A stretch of 64,000 nt of DNA from Pegea sp. RAD2-039. Its lineage: Eukaryota; Chordata; Thaliacea; Salpida; Salpidae. The stretch covers positions 290,778-354,777 of the forward strand of contig JAQGEQ010000350.1 in assembly GCA_034620365.1 (NCBI GenBank), written 5' to 3'. The notes beneath the pieces are model-generated. The model saw only the letters and a program-made list of their open reading frames with translations, made no database searches and was not told where the DNA came from. The first letter of the stretch is position 1; the number at the start of each line of letters is the position of its first letter. Positions 12,329-23,739 of the stretch are shown here, one piece after another. The translations under genes and the position numbers were made by a program.

Positions 12329-12479
12329 TCTCTTTTCATTTATCAAATTTCATTTTCTTTTGTTGATCTTTAAAGTAACGTCTCCTGATTTTTCTTGAAC
12401 TTTGATTGTTTGATCGCTTATTTAATCTTTTCTCAACTAATTTTACATTTTTCTTATTATTTATAATAAAAAAACAACA

Positions 12480-14790
12480 AAAACAAATCTTATCTCAATC
12501 ATAAGATGAATTCACTTTTATTTGCTTCAATTAATCGAATTTCTCAACAAAAATATTTTATTTAATATTTGTTGATCTGTTTGTGCTGAGAAGCTACATT
12601 TGCTTATTCTGATAATTTTGTAAATTATTTAATTGAATCTTTTTAGAATAAAATTTTTATTCTGATGATCTTATTGTGCTAAATCTTATTACATGAATAT
12701 AGTTGTTGTTTCCACATCATTAGATTGATTTGTGAAAACTTCTAAAGCAAAATGTTTTTTGTTAGAATGCTTTTAAATTTACTTCCTAAAACTTTTGAAA
12801 TTAGTTTAAAAACCCAAATTTCGACAGGGATTTTAAAACAGCTCTTACAAGAAAGACAGATTTGATCTTAAGTAAAGTACACTTGGTGCAGATCTCTCAA
12901 TATTAACTAAAACAACTTTTTATAAAAGCTGATAATTTTCTTGTAAAAAATTAAGATAGATAAAAAGGCAAATAAAATATGTTGTTAGTTGATAATAGCT
13001 AGCATTCAGCTAATGTCAAGTAATATTGTGAAGCAAATATTTGATTTGTGAAACTAAATTTGATTATTGGGATTTCTCCAACTCTAGACTTGATAATAAA
13101 TAATCTAGAGATTTTTGTTTATTTCAGTTAATTTAAGAAGCTGGTTTTAGAATTGTCTATTTTTATATTTCATATTGTACCATTTCTGCGGTAAGAGAAT
13201 GGTTGTATTTTTCTGTATCTATATAAGTTTGTTCAAGCAAGTTAGCATTGAAACTGCATCAACTTATAAGTTTCGGTTCAGCTGTTGAAATAGAAAATAG
13301 CAATTTTTACTCACATGCAAAAGATGTAGAAAGCTGAATTATCGAAATAAGACAAAAGTTGTTACAAAATGAAAGCGAAAATCTTTAGTTTTCGCCAATT
13401 TCTGTACAAGCTGTTTTTAAATAACCAACTAAACGTAATACCAACTTCAAAATGTTGTTTTATCAATCAGAACTTCTCTATAAATCTTTTGAGTTTTTAA
13501 CAGTTTGAAAGCTACCCATTTAAAGATAAGACATTAAATAAAACAACAAATTTTGAAACATTCATTGGCCCTTTAAGACATATCACACTTTTTGTAAAAA
13601 TTCTTTGCCAATAATAACAAGAAAAAACTTGTCTTACAGCCAAGGGTCGTGTCTGGTCGTCAAAATTGGCTGATAATAAGACACACGACTAAGCGTAGCA
13701 AAAAGCTCATTCCAATGATAACAGGTTAGCTCATAAGAAAAGAAACTATTGAGTCATGATAATGATGATTTTCAGGAATAATTTCGCCTTTTTACAATAA
13801 AATATCGAATTCAGAGCTTTGATGGTCTGTATATAATTTTCTTTCGACTAAATTTTCTTGTAACTATATTTCAATATTTTGTAGGTAGTAGTATTTTTGA
13901 TAGTATGTTATCATCAGTAATTCAATCGTTTTGGACTAATTAAAGTAAAAAATCATTATTCTAAACGTCAGGTACTTAACTAATTTATATGCGAGCTCAA
14001 ATATATATTATTAGTATCAATTTATTTGCTGTATCACTAGTTTCAAAGTATTCTGTAAAATGATGAGCGGTCTTCACAGTGTTTACCAAAATTTATTGAC
14101 TTTGTTTTAGTCTATAATTACTAAAGTAGTAGTTGATTGATAGTTATTAGATATTTGTTTTTAAATTTAGTAAAATGAACTTATTAGCAATCGACATCTT
14201 TTATGATTATATTCACTTGATTTATTTCTGTATACGAATTCAAATTAATCAAAACAAGGCAAGTTTTAAGATGTTCAGTAAATCTGATTTCCTTAAACAG
14301 TCAATACTAGTTTACTCAAGTTTAATTTGAGTAGTAGTAAGAGATCTTGGCCAGCTGCTATTATAAACATCGACAGAAACTGTCACTTGCAAGACCTTTA
14401 ACGACAATTCGTAAAACTGCCGTCTCTGCGTCTGATAATGACGTGATGATGGCTTCCTTCAACGTCATAGTTTCCTGACTGAAATTGAAAAAAGTAAATC
14501 ATTTTTGACAGTCAGTTTTATTGCTAGCGTCAGTTCGGATTAAGCTGTATCGAGAAAAAGAAGTGATGCAGTTGACTTTAAATTATTTACTAAGAACGAT
14601 AAGAAACATTAGTTTAGAAGAAGATAGTAGGATTAGCTCTTTATTGTGTTCAGATTAGTTTGAATTATTTTGAAAAAAAAAAGTAAAAAATAAACTATTT
14701 TGAAAATTAACATACTATAAACTTTCTAATTTAATTTTTTTTTCTAATTAAATTTAATAGCAAATTTATATTTTTCAGAGTTGTAAACTA
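12480..14790. other. Non-coding stretch, mostly unassigned
   Basis: No gene was recognised. It includes a degenerate copy of the 113-bp family (13590-13690) and a slightly GC-richer segment at 14370-14480 described separately. Confidence 0.4.
14367..14488 (-). other. Candidate orphan 3' exon
   Basis: On the minus strand a strong acceptor (TTTTTTCAATTTCAG) precedes a GC-richer segment. In one frame it reads SGNYDVEGSHHHVIIRRR followed by eight more codons and a stop. In another frame a short Met-initiated peptide of about 35 residues is open. I found no upstream partner exon. It could be the last exon of a gene on the minus strand, or chance. Confidence 0.25.
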
Positions 14791-14797
14791 AAGTAAT

Positions 14798-14977
14798 ATG
14801 AACACTATAGTGTTTGGAGCTTGTCTATCAATAGTTTTGATTGCGGTTATTTTGTTACTATGGGGCGTATCAGCCTTATGCTTTCATTCACCAAATGATA
14901 AAAAAACTGATGAAGATATGGATGCTAAAAAGAACACATTTAATATTGAGAACGATCAGAATTTATCAGCCGAGTGA
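14798..14977 (+). CDS. 59-aa single-pass membrane microprotein
   Basis: Not recognised as a named family. The ATG lies 19 nt after a consensus acceptor (TTTTTCAG), so the coding exon is probably preceded by an untranslated first exon. Residues 4-28 form one hydrophobic helix (IVFGACLSIVLIAVILLLWG...). The remaining 31 residues are acidic and lysine-rich (DKKTDEDMDAKK), giving a short luminal or extracellular N-terminus and a charged tail. It resembles small transmembrane regulators in size and topology, but no motif assigns a role. Confidence is limited because the frame is short. The compact acceptor-to-ATG spacing and clean topology argue for it. Confidence 0.5.
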   Translation: MNTIVFGACLSIVLIAVILLLWGVSALCFHSPNDKKTDEDMDAKKNTFNIENDQNLSAE

Positions 14978-14999
14978 AGAAAACATCTCTTTCATTGAC

Positions 15000-17340
15000 G
15001 ACTAATTAAATGAAGTTCTTTTTGTTTTAATTTTGTTAAATTTGTTTTTCGGTGTTTTTGTGAAAATTTGTTCAACTAACTTTGAAAAAAGGTTTTACAA
15101 TTTATAAACATTGAACATTTTTATCTGTAAACTCTTCTATCTTCATATAAACTGATTCCAAAAAATCTATTACAAAAGGTTAAAAACTTATCTTTTTCTG
15201 ACATACTTATTTGGTTCAACCATTTACTAGCTTCTGGCTTTCGTGAACTAAAATAATTCAGCTATTTTATTTTGTTTAAACTTTCTGGTTATAGAAAAAA
15301 TAGTTGTTATAAAAAACAATATAATCATATCAAATTAAATTCAAAACATTTTTCAAATGGTTTTCAAGCCTTGTTTTTTTTTTTATTTCAGTGTTCTTGC
15401 CTTATGTATAAATAAATTTTGAAATTACTAGTTGGTTAGATATTTTTTAATTAACTATATTCATGAAAACTTTATTTTCACCAACTTTTAAGTTTTGGTT
15501 AACAATTAAAATAAAAGTTCACTTGGAAAAATTTATTTCAAAAAAAGTAAAGATTCTGTTTTTTCGTCATAATCAATATTTAAATATTAATATTTAGCAA
15601 ACCATTAGTTTAATTACATTGTTTAAATATCTTTTTAAAGCTTAAAAGTTTTTTGAAAGCATAAAGGTGTAAAGCAAAAAAAAGTTAAATTATTGAAGTT
15701 TTACTTAAACAAAAGTTACTAGACTCAGAAAAAAAAAGTTAATTTCTTAAATTGAACTTTCTTAGAAAGTATAAAAAAATTTTTATCAAGTATATCGTTT
15801 GACGTCATTATATGCCCAATATAGCTCATAAAAATAAATATCAGAAATAAGTTTCTAGAAACAAAACATTGATTTTTAAGTTGCATAAAGTTATTGAAGA
15901 TCTTCAAGATTTGTTTAATAAGTCTAAATTTAAAGAATCAAAGATGGATGTAAATTCCTAAAATTTGCAATTTCTACATATACAGCTTGATTTGTTGAAA
16001 AATAACTCTACTTTTATTTCAAACTAATAAGCAAATTTAGTTTCACTATTTTATTCTTAAGTAATATGAAGTACCCATACTAAAAAAGCATTTCTCCTTT
16101 TTAAAAGAAATATTGCTTTTCAATACCTAATCAATTAAATCTATAAACACACTTTCCCATCATAACACGACTAGATCAAATCATAAAGGTCAACTGCTTA
16201 AAGGCTATGTAGTATTTTGAGAAAAGTTTACTTTACCATAAGTTTGGTGTATTGCGCTTAGTTGCATATCTCATTGGTTGACCGATAGGTTTTTACATAT
16301 CACTGTGCTGAATAAACCGAGTAAGGTTTTGAAGAAAATTATTGGTAGTTTATACAAGATTTGCAGTATATTAGATAACATTGCAGATAAAGGTTTTATG
16401 CTGCAAAACGAGTTCATCTAATATATTTTTATCTTATACAAAAGGACAATTCAATTGACAAAATTTAATAAAAAACTTTGCAACATAAATTCAACATTTA
16501 TTTTAATGATAAGTTTTTAATATGGGTTACTATTATTAAAGCTATAAATATCTGTATTTTTAAAAATTCATAATAAATAAGAAACACAGAAAGTTAAACG
16601 TTGGGTACATGTTTATAAAAACTTAATGAAATTATCTGATTAACAACAAATTTAGAGTTTTGCATTAGATGGTTAATTTGTTCTACAGTCAATGTAAAAA
16701 CTTGATAAAATTAAATTCAGAATAAGCAGGGTTTTTTTAAGATTATTGAATTTGGCAAATTTAGACAAATTTTTTGTTTGAAATTGGTGATACGTAGACA
16801 CCGTAAAGTAGATTGAATGAATCGATTATTTTATAGCATTAATTGACATTAGATGAAGGGGTTGGAGACTTTCTCCAACAGATATACTCGCCGTACGTAG
16901 TTCTTCAAACAGTCAAAAGAACCTAATTCTTTTCTAGAGATTTTTGAAAAATAAATCTTTCAGTATAATCAAAATTTCAAATAATGTTCAGCTTTTATAA
17001 ATTTTGGTTGGATCAACAAAAATTAATAGTAATTATTTATTTAGATAAGAAATTTTACAACTGAAACGCACAACAATAAATAAGATCATTTATCGCACTA
17101 TAATTTTGTTTATTATTATCAAAGTTCGATGAAAACTTTCTACCACACTAAGCTTTATTAAAAAATATTGATTCTTATTTTAAAGTTTTTCACTAACTTT
17201 AATTTATTTATCCATAAATATGTCGACATTTCACAGAATAGAATAACTAATTAAGCTAATTAAAACAATTTTGGGTAATCTCAATAAAATTACTTAAATG
17301 TTGTTATACTACAACAAACTAAAACATTTTGTGATCATAT
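15000..17340. other. AT-rich stretch without recognisable gene
   Basis: No gene was seen. A short perfect hairpin, GTTGGAGA-CTT-TCTCCAAC, lies at 16861-16879. Confidence 0.4.
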
Positions 17341-17470
17341 TTATTTATTTACCTATTTAATTATTTTATTAAATGCAAAGAAGGGTGCCTGAAGAAAGCA
17401 CCTCCCGCTAACACCCATTCTCACAAATAATAATTAATATTATCTACGCATAAGGGCAATTTTTCGTATT
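17341..17470 (-). mobile_element. LINE 3' end, truncated
   Basis: Read on the minus strand it contains TGTGAGAATGGGTGTTAGC, then a hairpin GGTGC...GCACC around TTTCTTCAG, then an AATAAATA-like tail. The same 3' terminus is at 28030-28120 (+), 41540-41640 (-) and, weaker, 37190-37260 (-). Confidence 0.65.
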
Positions 17471-17479
17471 TGATCGAGA

Positions 17480-19200
17480 AAATTCGATTGAGATAGAATA
17501 CAATAATCAAAATAATTTGGCCGTTAAATTAAAAGTTAAAATAAAAGGCACATAATCTAATATGATAACTGTCTGGCATCTTAATCACAAACATGTAAAT
17601 GAATCACTTTTTACTATTATATATTTTATAAAAACAAAGCCACAACTGTCTTGAGACTATACTAGTGTAATTTGGATATATAAAAAGTCGTTAAATATTA
17701 AAATTGATACCCAAAGACTGACTAGAAAATACAATGTGCTCTGTAGAATGATTTGTCATGAGAAACTAGAACTGACTTTGAAGAGCGTAGATCCTATCAT
17801 AAAAGTAGTTTTGCAGATAGATTAATTATTAAATCTTAATCACTACATTTTCTTTTAAACATCGTTTACAACTAATATAAGATCGGTATATGCGATAAGT
17901 TTATTTGTGGCTTATTTTTGTTAGCTAGGAATAATTTTCAAGAAAATTTCAAAGTATTTTTATACAGTTGCATGAGAACAGAAATTAGTTTTCATTTATT
18001 CTGATCACGTCTAAGTAGATACTAAAAGACATTTTAGAGTGCATCGTGTTATAACTCTAGCCAGTCAAGTACTTTCAGTGTCAAAACAAGATAATTCATA
18101 ATTAAGATAAACACCTTAAAATCTTTAAAGTTTAAATTTTGGCGGTTATCAAGCTATCATATATTTAATTTTGTAGTAAAATTGTTCCTGGTGAGTTTTT
18201 TAAGTTCAAAAATATGTTTAAACAAGCTATAACAGCAAAATATTTAGAAATTCAGATAATTTATTTTTAGTCTGATAAATAGTTTGCAATCTTATTTTGG
18301 AAGCTAATTTGTTAATTATTCCTTTTTTTTTATACATAAATCATTAAACTTAAATTTATCGTGAATTTCTTTAGGAGTAAAGCCTTATTTAATCTAATAA
18401 TGTTTTTGTAAATTTTGTTTACTTCAAATATCATATTATTAAATTTCGGAAATACTTATTTTCTTAAGCAAAATTTATTAAATTATTTGTCTGTAAATTA
18501 GATAAACGATACAGCAGATTATTAAAAACTTTTTATATGAATGCTGGTATCAATAAAAAGACACTCCACACATGATAAAATGCTAAAAATGAAAGATTTC
18601 TTTTATTTTGAACGCTTGTATCTTATTATTTGTAAATCATATTAATTGTTTTTACATAGTTTTTTTTATTAATTAATTTTATTAAGTTTGCTAAAAGTGA
18701 ATAAGCTGGAAGAGATGGTTTAACTATTGACTTTATAATAAACAAGCTTCTATATTTGGATTTTAGCGAATAATTAAAATGTTTTATACAAGTATATTAT
18801 TAATTAACTTTGATCATTAAAAACAGTTTGAAGATATGTTGTTGTTTTTGTTTGGTTATGAATTTTATAAATTCCATAAAACTAGCTTAAATCTTCAAAT
18901 TTGAAATCAAGTTGTATGCCTTTTTATAGATGAGTATTTTTTATTGTAATTTTTTACTCCTACTTAGCTTTTAAAAATAATTGAGAAGAGGCAATATAGC
19001 CACTTTTTTCAAAACAAAATCAAATTTGATCCAAAATAAACTCATACTATAAAAAAACTAATTTGACAGAAATTATGTTAACCCTAAGCCAGTTAAGATA
19101 TTGGCCATGTATAGGAAATTTTTAATTGCAGATATAAATTTAAAAATAAGTTATTGATATGCTGTGATTTGATAGTGAAACAATTTATTTGTATGTTTAA
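17480..19200. other. AT-rich stretch without recognisable gene
   Basis: No gene was recognised. The segment 17690-17800 has a weak resemblance to the C-terminal part of LINE reverse transcriptases on the plus strand, too decayed to call. Confidence 0.35.
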
Positions 19201-19209
19201 GCTAACACG

Positions 19210-21869
19210 ATGTCACTAATAGAAAAGCTATCCGCTGAAAAATTTCAAGAATTTCTACAAAATTTTCAGAATAAAAAGAAAGGTAAACAATTTAAGCTTT
19301 TCTGCTAAAATCGTTCATAAATTACTCTATTTAAGTTGTAATTGTTATTTTTTAAGAATATATATGTAGCATGCTTAGTATATTTCTTTCTAATCTGCAG
19401 GTGTTGATGATGCATCTTTTGACATTAAAGATATTTGTCGTTTATCTGAAGATAAAGATTGGGCATTTTGCTTTATCCAATATAAAAAATTTGATTTGTC
19501 TTTAGCTGCTAACGCTGCTCTGCAGTGTTTACAATGGAGAAAAACTAATGGAATTAGAAGTAAGTTTTGGTGAAACAACCAATATTATCAATTTTACTAA
19601 AATATAAGTCTCAACTATCTTTTTTAAAAATTAAAACTTTTAGTATAATTATTATTTATTAAGTCGCTGAAACAGATATCATCTTTGTAACCCAATTCAC
19701 GTTTATTATATATTCTTTCTTTTTCTGACTAAGATAAATTTAAAGTTATAGCAAAACATTTTTTCGGTTTTCATTCTTTTATAGATCTAAATCCCAACAC
19801 TGTCAATCAAGAATTATTAGCAAGTGGTGCAATGTATGTTAAAGGAAAAGATTTCGATGGTTGCAGAATCTGTAAGTAAAGTGTTTTTATTTTATTACAT
19901 AAAATAAATTCTTATATTTATTTGAAAATATTCAAATATCTGGCAGACTTATTATGAGCTTGTCAGAAGCTTTTTATATTTTTGATATCTATAAATTTAT
20001 AATATTTTAAGAAGATATTTATAAACTGAATATTAGCAAGTAAAATAGTGATAGCAAGCTAAATATTTTTGTGGGCTGAAAAATACTGAATTATATCTAT
20101 GACATAAGTTTATGATTATTTATATTTTCATTACTACAATGTTCCTTGGTACAATGTTTGACTTTCTTTACTTTCATGTTTTTGCTTTTTATTTCTGATA
20201 TAAATATTTTATAAATAATCCCTTCATCGTTTCTCACTGAATTTTATTCTAACAGAACCAATAATATCATCAACTATTTGATTTGAAAGATTATTTTCTT
20301 CAACGAGTCTACTTCTGCTGCGCAATTTTTATTTATTTTATCTACTAAGCTCTTAGTTTAATTTGATAAAAGACTGGATGAGGTTATTTTGGTACTTCGG
20401 TCAAAGTGCAAACTGTTTTTTTAATATTAATTCTAAGCAAACGACTTAATAATTATATTACTCATTTTATGATTGAGTCGCTATTATTAGATGTAATTTT
20501 CAAGCATCTATACAATTTCTTTGTTCAACAAAAGATAAAACATTGTATTTTCATCAGTGTATATGCATGTAAGAAAAATGTCAACCAAAAAAAGTAGTGA
20601 ATTTAAGCAAATATTTCTGATGTGGTTGGAAATGCTTCAATCTAACGAAGCACAAAAGCAAGTAACACTTATAATGGATGTGAAATCAGCTGGTATTAGC
20701 AACGTCAATGTCTCAAGCATACGATTTATTATGGATTGCTTAGAAATGTATTTCCCTTCTATTCTGAGTAAGTAATTTCAGTTTTCAACTTTTTTTTATT
20801 TATTTTAAAACTTTTACTGTGCTTAAATTTGCTTCTGTTCATTGTATTAAAATTTATATTATTCATCAGATAAGATTGTGATTGTTGACTTTTCGTGGAT
20901 TTTCAATTGTGAGTTTTTAACAAAATATACGATATAATTTGTGTTTGTAAAACATCATTCAAAGTTATTTATTTAATAAATTGTGGAGTGCTTAAAACAG
21001 TAACTATTTTTTACTTTTTAGTTTGAAAGATATTGTGATCTATATTTAAAGATAAAAATATATTCAAATTTAAAAAATGAAAAATAATTTAGAAAAAAAC
21101 TTTATTTAGCTCTATGGAAACTAGTAAACCAGTGGTTGACTGACGAAAAAAGAAAAAGAATAATCTTTAAGACTGCTAACGAGTTAACTTCCTTAATAGA
21201 CAGGAAGCAGTTAGTTCAAATTCTTGGCGGAGAGGTTTTTAAATTAGTTTTATTTTTTACATGGTTTTATGTAAACCATGAATAATTCTGTAAATTATAT
21301 AGGTCTTCTGCGGTCAATGTAATTTCAAACTTTTATTGATTCTTCAAAATATTGTTTTGCTTTTATTAGTGTTTACATCCAATTAAAATCTTATAATTTC
21401 CAATTTATTTTGGTTTGTGGTTAATCTTCTTAAATGTTTTCTTTCTATAGGAGACAGATTGGCGTTACATCAAAGAACATTTTGATGACGATAACATTAA
21501 CAGAGGTGAATCCAAATCTTAACTTGAAAACCGTTCAATATCTATTTTTAATTGTAAAATGCAGGTATTTGACTTCTATTTAATTTTTAGCCAACTTTGA
21601 TACATAATACTTTTTGATGTTTACTTAGCAAACATTTTTTTATCAAACATTCTTTATCTGATATAACAGATCCAACTGAATGTTTATTTAAACCAGCAAA
21701 TTTTTCAAGGAAGCAAACATCTAGTAAGAAATCTCTTTATATAATTACAGATTTAATTTTTAACAAGTTTACTTTTCTAGAAAGCAAAATGTATAACTTT
21801 ATAATTACTAAACGAATTCATAATTGCTTTCAAAATGTTATGAGAAAACTGAAGATTAAAAAGAGTTAA
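19210..21869 (+). CDS. CRAL-TRIO domain protein, MOSPD2-like N-terminal half (8 exons)
   Basis: Exons: 19210-19282, 19401-19559, 19785-19871, 20558-20767, 20870-20908, 21110-21234, 21451-21505, 21670-21869, all GT-AG, giving about 315 aa. The layout matches the CRAL-TRIO region of motile sperm domain-containing protein 2. It has an N-terminal helical part with RLSEDKDWAF and QWRK, a GAMYVKGKD.DG strand, then LIMDVKSAGISNVN and KIVIVDFSWIFNSLWKLV, and a QLVQILGGE stretch where family members have LPPHMGG. The CRAL-TRIO pocket binds a lipid or small hydrophobic ligand. The MSP (FFAT-binding) domain and C-terminal membrane anchor of MOSPD2 are not seen. The last exon either runs to the stop at 21867 or uses a donor at 21724 to reach exons I could not find, so the C-terminus is uncertain. 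Confidence 0.75.
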
Positions 21870-22785
21870 ACTTTTCAATAAATTATCTGTCACAACCTGT
21901 TTTATGTTTAACGTATCTTTGTAAGCATTTATTAGCTAGCCAGCTGTGAAAACTTGTTTTTACCATACCATATCAGAAATATTAGTAATAAATTTGCTTT
22001 TGTTGTGTTATAGTCTTGTAACCACCATAATAACCAACTGTCTCTGCCAATTTATGTTAGGTCACCTTCATCTATTGTTTTAGTTTATTACATTTTGAAA
22101 CTTTTTCAAGAAGTCGTAAAGACACTCTACTAATTACCAGCTTTATCTCCGATAGTCAGATTGCAAAACATAAATTTGAATCGAATAACTATTGCCGAGA
22201 CTACTGAATTATTGTATAAAAGAAAATTGTTGATGATAAACAATAATCATAGTAAAAAAGGAAACATTTTTAATGTAAAAATTATTTTTATTCATGTGAA
22301 TAGTTTAAACATATATATAAAATAAAGTTATGAATAAATAATAAGTAAAGACAGGATAAAGTTAAAAAAACGAAAAATTAAATGAAAAAGTTGATTTATA
22401 TTTAATCATTAACTTTATGAAATGAATAAATCCTTTTGTAAATGCAATATCATTTTTAATTTAAAAAGTTAAACACTAATATAATTTAGGACTTTTGTCT
22501 TAAATGAAGAACATAACTGATTATATGATCTCAAAATGTGTTTAGCATGCATATAGGTATTAAGATAATTTATAGAATCAATTTTTGCTAGTGAATAATC
22601 TTTCAATTTCTCACAAAAATTCTTGGTTATCAAGCACCTTGTCTGGCTTAGATTACAGATGGTTTGTATGCAAGGGTAGAAACAAATCAAAAACGTTCCA
22701 TTCGACTTCTTTTAAGCAAAAAAATGTTTTTCTATAAAGCGTTTGAACTTGATTACTTCAACATTCGAAAAAACATTTTATATCT

Positions 22786-23739
22786 CTATGCCCCACACAG
22801 CCAAAAAGCGGTTTCAAATCGACCATCAAAAGCAACGATAATTGAAAGTGTGTTAATAAAAAATCCTGTTGCATATAAAGTATGACCAACATATCTTGGA
22901 AAATTTTGAGAAATTAAAAAACTGATTGAAAGCATAATCAAAACATCTGAAATTACGCACATCAAAAGACTGATGGTCACTGTTTTTATTGTTTTCAAGA
23001 TTTGTTTTTCTGTAAATCTAGAAACTTTTGATATAGAATCGTTTACTCGAAATCTTTTTATTTTTAATTTGCTTATAATTAAAGGGTACAAGACGAGAAA
23101 AAAGATTATTAATTGAGAACTTACTGTTAAACAAGCACCTAATATAACTGCGGTTCTTTTTTCCTTTGCTACGTTTGGTATAAATGAGCAACCATGATCA
23201 GATTTTTGGTATTTCTTAGCAATCATAGCACTTAAAACACCATATAATCCACCAAAATAGATTATTGCTATTGATACAAAACTCATTATTCGAACAAATT
23301 TGGTGCTTAGTGGCTGCATTATTGGTTGCTGATACAGTGTGTGTTGTCTATACCAAATAAATGTATAGACACCAACAAAAGCTAAATAAATGGTAAAAAT
23401 AGCTGTGTCTACTATTTTTTCACAAAAGTTGTCCAGAACATTTTCTTCTGCTTCATAGTAAATTTCAAGAAAGATTTCAATTTGTGTTAAGATAAGATGA
23501 GGGAGATTCAGTGCAACTGCAAGCACAGCAAGTAGCATCGATATAAATAAGGGGTCTTTTTTACTTTCCTTCCATTTTCCAGTTGTTTTACCATAATGTA
23601 TGAGAGAGATTGATAACCAAACAGTGAAAATGGTTATAATGAAGAGCACAACTTCAAATACTTGCCACTTAGGAAATTTGTGTTCCATACCTGACCCATC
23701 AGTTGAGGTATTTTCTGCTGAATTGTTTGTTAATATCAT
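22786..23739 (-). CDS. Seven-transmembrane receptor-like protein, single exon
   Basis: A 317-aa intronless frame with seven hydrophobic helices at about residues 28-47, 64-90, 108-130, 150-173, 196-222, 250-277 and 284-303. The N-terminus has two N-glycosylation sequons (NNS, NTS) and no signal peptide. Cys106 just before helix 3 and Cys184 in the second outer loop are placed like the disulfide of class A G-protein coupled receptors. The canonical DRY and NPxxY motifs are not evident, so it is an orphan and divergent receptor at best. A basic third inner loop (KLKIKRFR) follows helix 5. A truncated near-identical copy lies at 29936-30601 and again in the right arm. Other seven-helix proteins remain possible. 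Confidence 0.7.
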   Translation of the reverse strand: MILTNNSAENTSTDGSGMEHKFPKWQVFEVVLFIITIFTVWLSISLIHYGKTTGKWKESKKDPLFISMLLAVLAVALNLPHLILTQIEIFLEIYYEAEENVLDNFCEKIVDTAIFTIYLAFVGVYTFIWYRQHTLYQQPIMQPLSTKFVRIMSFVSIAIIYFGGLYGVLSAMIAKKYQKSDHGCSFIPNVAKEKRTAVILGACLTVSSQLIIFFLVLYPLIISKLKIKRFRVNDSISKVSRFTEKQILKTIKTVTISLLMCVISDVLIMLSISFLISQNFPRYVGHTLYATGFFINTLSIIVAFDGRFETAFWLCGA

